This document shows positions 33,613-37,355 of a stretch of 37,355 nucleotides of DNA, in pieces. Position numbers and translations under genes: made by a program. The stretch is from a bacterium (GTDB taxonomy: Bacteria > Zhuqueibacterota > QNDG01 > JAFGCO01): NCBI GenBank assembly GCA_016930535.1, contig JAFGGN010000085.1, forward strand, positions 103,281-140,635, given 5' to 3'. The notes below the pieces were generated by a model. It had not been told where the DNA came from. It was given only the letters and a program-made list of their open reading frames with translations, and searched no databases. Positions within the stretch are counted from its first letter, which is position 1, and every line of letters begins with the position of its first letter.

Positions 33613-34845
33613 ATGCACATGAAATTTCTTTATAAACACACCGGAACCGACACGTCCGGCATTGCACGGATTCTTCGGATTCCGGTGTGTTCATTTATGT
33701 TTTTTTTCTGCATGTGCAGTTATTTTCAAAAACGGCCTCCCGGTGAAATCATCACCTGGCCCTGTTTCAGGGGCCATCCCCATAATCTCGGATATGCTTC
33801 AGAAGGTCCCGAGCCGCCTCTTCAAATGAAATGGGTTTATCCATTGGAGGGCACCACAATTCGCAGTACGGCGGCTGCAACGGAACATCATATTTATATC
33901 TGCGACTGGAAAGGCCGTATCTGGAAACTGGATGCTGTTACGGGGCAGCCCGTTTACCATATGGATACGCCTTCGATGTTTACTTCATCCCCGGCAATCG
34001 AAGAGAGCCGTCTGTACGTCTGCGGCTGCGATTCGGTCATTTATGCATTCGATCTCAACAATCGGACCGTTCAATGGACGGCCCCGCTGAAACACATTTC
34101 CGTCTCTTCACCGCAGGTAGACGGTCAGTCAGTCTACTTCGGAACGCATGAGGGCAGTTTTATCTGTCTGAATAAAAAGAACGGCCGTTTACGCTGGAAC
34201 CACAAAATGCTGGGCCCCATACCCGCTTCAGCCGCACTGGACGATAAATATGTTTATATAACGGCCAGCGAAGGTCAATTGCTCTGTCTGGATAAGAATA
34301 AAGGCGTCATGAAATGGCAGGCCAGCCTTCCGAAACCTTCATGGGCCTCCCCTTTGATACTGGATTCCCTGATCATCGCAGGAGATACGCACGGTCATTT
34401 ATGCGCCTTTCTGAGGGACACCGGCGAAAAGCGCTGGATAACCGCCTTCGAAAAAAATCCCTCCTTCATGACCGAGGCGAAAAGAAAAAACCGGGATGTG
34501 ACGCAGCTGATACAAATCGTGAGTACGGCCGCAACGGACTTGACGCGTGTTTATGTCAACACATCCGACGGACAGATTGTCTGTGCCGATCCGCTCACGG
34601 GTGAATTGATCTGGAAAACCGTGACGCAGGAAAAAATCTTTGCACCTCCCCTGGTGACCCCCGGCTGTTTATTCATCAGCACCATGTCGGAACATCTTCT
34701 GATCCTGGATAAACGGGATGGCCGGATTCTTCAGACCCTGGATGTCACGGGAACCGTATATGCATCACCCGTGATATGCGGGAATGCAGTCTGTTTCGGT
34801 ACCGAAAAGGGACGGATTTACGGTTTTTCGGAAATCATGCCTTAA
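33613..34845 (+). CDS. PQQ-like beta-propeller protein, probably exported
   Basis: 410 residues as given. The propeller begins 'WPCFRGHPHNLGYASEGPEPPLQMKWVYP' (about 49-77) and has six or seven blades such as 'IWKLDAVTGQPVYHMDTP', 'IYAFDLNNRTVQWTAPL', 'FICLNKKNGRLRWNHKM', 'LLCLDKNKGVMKWQASL' and 'IVCADPLTGELIWKTVT'. BamB-like binding proteins have this form. The N-terminus is uncertain: no ribosome site precedes ATG 33613 or 33619, and a hairpin with a T-run (33635-33707) covers codons 8-32. A start at the ATG at 33697 would give MFFFCMCSYFQ, a short hydrophobic stretch with cysteines that could be a poor lipoprotein signal. It lies 20 bases after the M56 fusion gene. No T9SS tag. Confidence 0.75.
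   Translation: MHMKFLYKHTGTDTSGIARILRIPVCSFMFFFCMCSYFQKRPPGEIITWPCFRGHPHNLGYASEGPEPPLQMKWVYPLEGTTIRSTAAATEHHIYICDWKGRIWKLDAVTGQPVYHMDTPSMFTSSPAIEESRLYVCGCDSVIYAFDLNNRTVQWTAPLKHISVSSPQVDGQSVYFGTHEGSFICLNKKNGRLRWNHKMLGPIPASAALDDKYVYITASEGQLLCLDKNKGVMKWQASLPKPSWASPLILDSLIIAGDTHGHLCAFLRDTGEKRWITAFEKNPSFMTEAKRKNRDVTQLIQIVSTAATDLTRVYVNTSDGQIVCADPLTGELIWKTVTQEKIFAPPLVTPGCLFISTMSEHLLILDKRDGRILQTLDVTGTVYASPVICGNAVCFGTEKGRIYGFSEIMP
33635..33707 (+). terminator. Terminator-like hairpin at the 5' end of the propeller gene
   Basis: AACACACCGGAA (33635-33646) and TTCCGGTGTGTT (33680-33691) are perfect 12-bp inverted arms, with further CCG/CGG pairing inside the 33-base loop, followed after eight bases by eight T (33700-33707). 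It may end the BlaI/M56 transcript or attenuate the propeller gene. The T-run is not directly at the stem, which weakens the call. Confidence 0.5.
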
Positions 34846-34965
34846 CGATTGGATTTCAGCCCGCTCATCACCCTGCCAAATCCATTTAATCCCAATTCAC
34901 GATTCGATACCACCGTTCCCTTTTACCGGTTTCCTGCCGGTTGCCGCCCGCCCGGGATTTCATTG

Positions 34966-34990
34966 AATAACGGATAATTCCCGTTTTTTA
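34966..34990 (+). terminator. Weak intrinsic terminator after the propeller gene
   Basis: AACGG (34969-34973), seven-base loop, CCGTT (34981-34985), within a six-T run to 34989. The stem is short, so the call is tentative. Confidence 0.4.
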
Positions 34991-35000
34991 CTTTTGGTGT

Positions 35001-35029
35001 TTGATTTTTCCGATAAATTGTTGTATTTT
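35001..35029 (+). promoter_or_regulatory. Possible promoter of ilvBN
   Basis: TTGATT (35001-35006), 17-base spacer, TATTTT (35024-35029), 48 bases before the ilvB start. No leader peptide rich in branched-chain codons or T-box is seen in the 230-base gap. Confidence 0.45.
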
Positions 35030-35076
35030 TTCACACACAAGCAGCACACCGGTTCCATGAGAAGAACGAGAGGCCC

Positions 35077-36792
35077 ATGAGTAAAAAAACAATTACAGGA
35101 GCACAGGCGATTATCAATGCCTGCGAAGAACACGGCGTCAAGCATATTTTCGGATACCCCGGCGGCGCCTGCATCCCCATTTTCGATGCGTTGCTGGATT
35201 CGCCGATCAAGCATATACTGACACGGCATGAACAGGGCGCCACCCACATGGCGGACGGCTATGCCCGTTCCACCGGAAAAGCGGGCGTTGTCCTCGTGAC
35301 CTCCGGTCCGGGTGCCACCAATACCATCACGGGTATTCTGACCGCATCCATGGATTCCGTGCCCGTCATCATCATCTGCGGCCAGACCGTGACATCCAAT
35401 CTCGGGCTGGATGCGTTTCAGGAAGCCGATGTATCGGGAATATCCTATCCCGTGGTCAAGCACTCCTATCTGGTTAAAAATGTCGAAGATATCCCGAGAA
35501 TCATGAAAGAGGCCTTCCACATTGCAGAATCCGGACGGCCGGGTCCCGTACTGATCGACATGCCGAAAAATGTCTCCGCAGCCGCCTTCGTTCCGGAACC
35601 GGATCCCAAAATGGATCTGCCCGGATACACGGTCCCTTCCGGTGTGGATAAACCGCTGATCGAGCGCACATTGCAGGCCATTCACCAGGCCGAAAAACCC
35701 CTGATACTCGCCGGCCATGGCATTCTGATCGCCAACGCTGCGCGTGAATTCAAATCATGGGTCGAGAAACTGAATATTCCTGTCATTACCACGCTTCTCG
35801 GCAAGGGTGCCATTCCCGAAAATCATGAACTGTGCCTCGGCATGGTCGGAATGCACGGTACTCCCTACGCCAACATGGCCGTTCGGGATGCGGACCTGAT
35901 TCTCTCCGTGGGATCCCGCTGGGACGACCGCATTATCGGCGCACCTTCGCAGTTTTCGCCTTCCGCTCTCAAAATTCATATCGACATCGATATGTCAGAA
36001 CGGGACAAACTTATCCCCATGGATATTTTCATTCACGGCGATTCCAAAGAGGCGCTGCAGGCCCTGAAAAAGGGAGCAAAAAAACTCCGGATCGATGCCT
36101 GGCTCAAACAGATCGCAGAATGGAAAAAAGATTATCCGCTCACCTTTACCACGGATGACGGCCTTCATGCACAGTACATTCTGCATACGCTGAACCGTTT
36201 AAAGGACGATAATGCCATCGTGGTCACGGATGTCGGACAGCATCAGATGTGGGCGGCCCAGTTCTGTCATGTCAACGGCCCCTATCAGTGGCTGTCCTCG
36301 GGCGGAGCCGGCACCATGGGATTCGGTTTTCCTGCTGCCGTCGGCGCTCAGCTGGCCAATCCCAAAAAACAGGTTATCGCCGTGGTGGGTGACGGGGGAT
36401 TTCAGATGACCATGCCCGAACTGGCCACGGCCCAGCTGCACCGGCTGCCCGTTAAAATCATCATCATGGACAATGAGTTTCTCGGCATGGTCAGGCAGTG
36501 GCAGCATCTGTTTTACGACAACAGGCTGTCCGGTGTGGATCTCGAAGGGAACCCTGAATTCACCATGGTGGGACAGGCCTATGGAATCAAGGGATTCAAG
36601 CTGACGCGTGTGGAAGATGTGGAATCCGTGATAAAGGAAGCCCTTGCCTACAACGAGGGACCCTGCATCGTCCATGCGAAAATTATCAAGGAAGCCAATG
36701 TATTTCCCATGATTCCTGCAGGCGCAGGCTATGACAAGATGCTTTTATCGCCTCCCACCGAAAAACTGGAAAAACCGAAAGGCAGCACATGA
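35077..36792 (+). CDS. ilvB: Acetolactate synthase (AHAS), large catalytic subunit
   Basis: 571 residues. ThDP, FAD and Mg2+ enzyme that joins two pyruvates to acetolactate, or pyruvate with 2-oxobutanoate to acetohydroxybutyrate, the first common step of valine, leucine and isoleucine synthesis. The catalytic glutamate is E52 in 'TRHEQGATHMADGYAR'; 'VTSGPGATNTITGI' and 'AFQEADVSGIS' follow. The ThDP motif begins with GDG at 438-440 in 'AVVGDGGFQMTMPELATA' and ends with 'DNEFLGMVRQWQ'. All domains are complete, so this is an anabolic AHAS rather than an oxidase or catabolic ALS, as the regulatory subunit is next to it. AGAGG precedes ATG 35077. The stop overlaps the ilvN start (ATGA). Confidence 0.97.
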   Translation: MSKKTITGAQAIINACEEHGVKHIFGYPGGACIPIFDALLDSPIKHILTRHEQGATHMADGYARSTGKAGVVLVTSGPGATNTITGILTASMDSVPVIIICGQTVTSNLGLDAFQEADVSGISYPVVKHSYLVKNVEDIPRIMKEAFHIAESGRPGPVLIDMPKNVSAAAFVPEPDPKMDLPGYTVPSGVDKPLIERTLQAIHQAEKPLILAGHGILIANAAREFKSWVEKLNIPVITTLLGKGAIPENHELCLGMVGMHGTPYANMAVRDADLILSVGSRWDDRIIGAPSQFSPSALKIHIDIDMSERDKLIPMDIFIHGDSKEALQALKKGAKKLRIDAWLKQIAEWKKDYPLTFTTDDGLHAQYILHTLNRLKDDNAIVVTDVGQHQMWAAQFCHVNGPYQWLSSGGAGTMGFGFPAAVGAQLANPKKQVIAVVGDGGFQMTMPELATAQLHRLPVKIIIMDNEFLGMVRQWQHLFYDNRLSGVDLEGNPEFTMVGQAYGIKGFKLTRVEDVESVIKEALAYNEGPCIVHAKIIKEANVFPMIPAGAGYDKMLLSPPTEKLEKPKGST

Positions 36793-37292
36793 GCGATCAG
36801 AACATACTGCAGCATACAATCAGCCTGCTGGTCAACAACAAGCCGGGCGTACTGATCCGTATCGCCCTGGTCTTTTCCCGGCGGGGTTACAACCTGGAAA
36901 GCGTCGTGGTCTCCCCCAGCAATGATCCGAAATATTCACGCATGAGTCTGGTGGCAAGCGGAGACAAGGAAACCCTGGATCAGATCATCAAGCAGCTGAA
37001 CAAACTCGTGGATGTGGTGCATGCGACTGACCATACGGGTGATGTCACGCTTGAACGGGAGCTGGCGCTGATCAAAGTCTGCTGTCCGGCCAGCAAACGC
37101 GGTGAAATCCTGCAGATAGCGGATCATTTCAAATGCCGCTCCCTCGATATCACGGACGATACGATGACCTTCGAGGTCACGGGAAGCACAGAAAAACTCA
37201 ACTCCATGCACATGATGCTTGATAAATACGGAATACTCGAGTCAATCCGTACCGGAAAGCTCGTTATGATGAGAGGCAAGATCGAAACATAA
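36789..37292 (+). CDS. ilvN: Acetolactate synthase, small regulatory subunit
   Basis: 167 residues. The N-terminal ACT domain ('HTISLLVNNKPGVLIRIALVFSRRGYNLESVVV', about 9-41) binds valine for feedback inhibition and activates the large subunit. The C-terminal part ('ERELALIKVCCPASKRGEIL', '...DDTMTFEVTGSTEKL') matches the ~160-residue IlvH/IlvN family, which is longer than the E. coli IlvN of AHAS I. It overlaps ilvB by four bases, so the two subunits are translationally coupled. ilvC would be expected next but lies beyond the window. Confidence 0.96.
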   Translation: MSDQNILQHTISLLVNNKPGVLIRIALVFSRRGYNLESVVVSPSNDPKYSRMSLVASGDKETLDQIIKQLNKLVDVVHATDHTGDVTLERELALIKVCCPASKRGEILQIADHFKCRSLDITDDTMTFEVTGSTEKLNSMHMMLDKYGILESIRTGKLVMMRGKIET

Positions 37293-37298
37293 GCATCT

Positions 37299-37353
37299 AA
37301 ACTGATTTGCGCTTTTTATAAATCCAAACTGATTCGTGCTTTACCGAATCAGT
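37299..37353 (+). repeat. Direct and inverted repeat after ilvN
   Basis: AAACTGATTYGYGCTTT occurs at 37299 and again at 37326. The second copy is also the left arm of a hairpin: ACTGATTCG (37328-37336), eight bases, CGAATCAGT (37345-37353). The window ends two bases later, so a following T-run cannot be seen; it may be a terminator or attenuator. Confidence 0.5.
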
Positions 37354-37355
37354 CA

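Overview
The window looks like a chromosomal segment of a Gram-negative bacterium from the FCB (Fibrobacteres-Chlorobi-Bacteroidetes) assemblage, most like an uncultured KSB1-, Calditrichota- or Marinimicrobia-type lineage. The evidence is two secreted proteins ending in a 'NYPNPFNPxT' type IX secretion (T9SS) sorting domain, a Kdo synthase (outer-membrane LPS), a beta-barrel protein, PEGA and TonB modules, and a spirochaete/mitochondrial-type EF-G. Placement is by inference; there is no rRNA or tRNA gene in the window. Coding density is high, Shine-Dalgarno sequences are strong, and many starts are better placed at an internal ATG than at the longest ORF.

Layout. 1-1500 (minus): the N-terminal part of a GH94 sugar phosphorylase running off the left edge, a small membrane protein, and a possible broken small secreted ORF. 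1675-5549 (plus): an N-epsilon-acetyl-beta-lysine osmolyte operon (small CarD-like protein, lysine 2,3-aminomutase, Na+/solute symporter, beta-lysine acetyltransferase). 5566-12783 (minus): Gfo/Idh/MocA oxidoreductase, a one-TM protein, a CsgG-like/beta-barrel protein with its PEGA membrane partner, a T9SS-exported protein and a DUF3592-like membrane protein. 12978-13925: PLP threonine/serine dehydratase. 13926-15250: REP-type palindromic repeat arrays on both sides of a REP-associated tyrosine transposase (RAYT). 15318-22899 (minus): a tight gene run kdsA - zinc-ribbon protein - ligA - DUF2207-like membrane protein - radical SAM/SPASM enzyme - membrane protein. 23118-26988: a triplicated S74 tail-fibre-like surface protein, convergent with a PQQ-propeller T9SS protein. 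27308-30113: EF-G plus a RecA/KaiC-like ATPase. 30267-34845: small proteins, a BlaI repressor with two clear operators, an M56/TonB/ExbD-like fusion, and a PQQ-propeller protein. 35077-37292: ilvB-ilvN.

The most novel-looking system is at 15318-19273. A membrane-anchored DUF2207-like protein ends in seven tandem Cys-His-x-Ala units plus a final Cys. Nineteen bases downstream lies a radical SAM enzyme with an N-terminal PqqD-like (RiPP recognition) region and a C-terminal SPASM domain, and its 3' end overlaps a gene for a polytopic membrane protein of unknown function. The simplest reading is that the radical SAM protein modifies the Cys/His tail of its neighbour, giving a RiPP-like modification on the end of a membrane protein rather than on a small free peptide. 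This is inference; only the architecture and gene order are seen.

Other points of interest are the fused antirepressor-like protease carrying two TonB C-terminal domains and an ExbD-like segment under a BlaI-type double operator, the RAYT/REP module with exact 50-bp periodic units, and the EF-G/ATPase pair.
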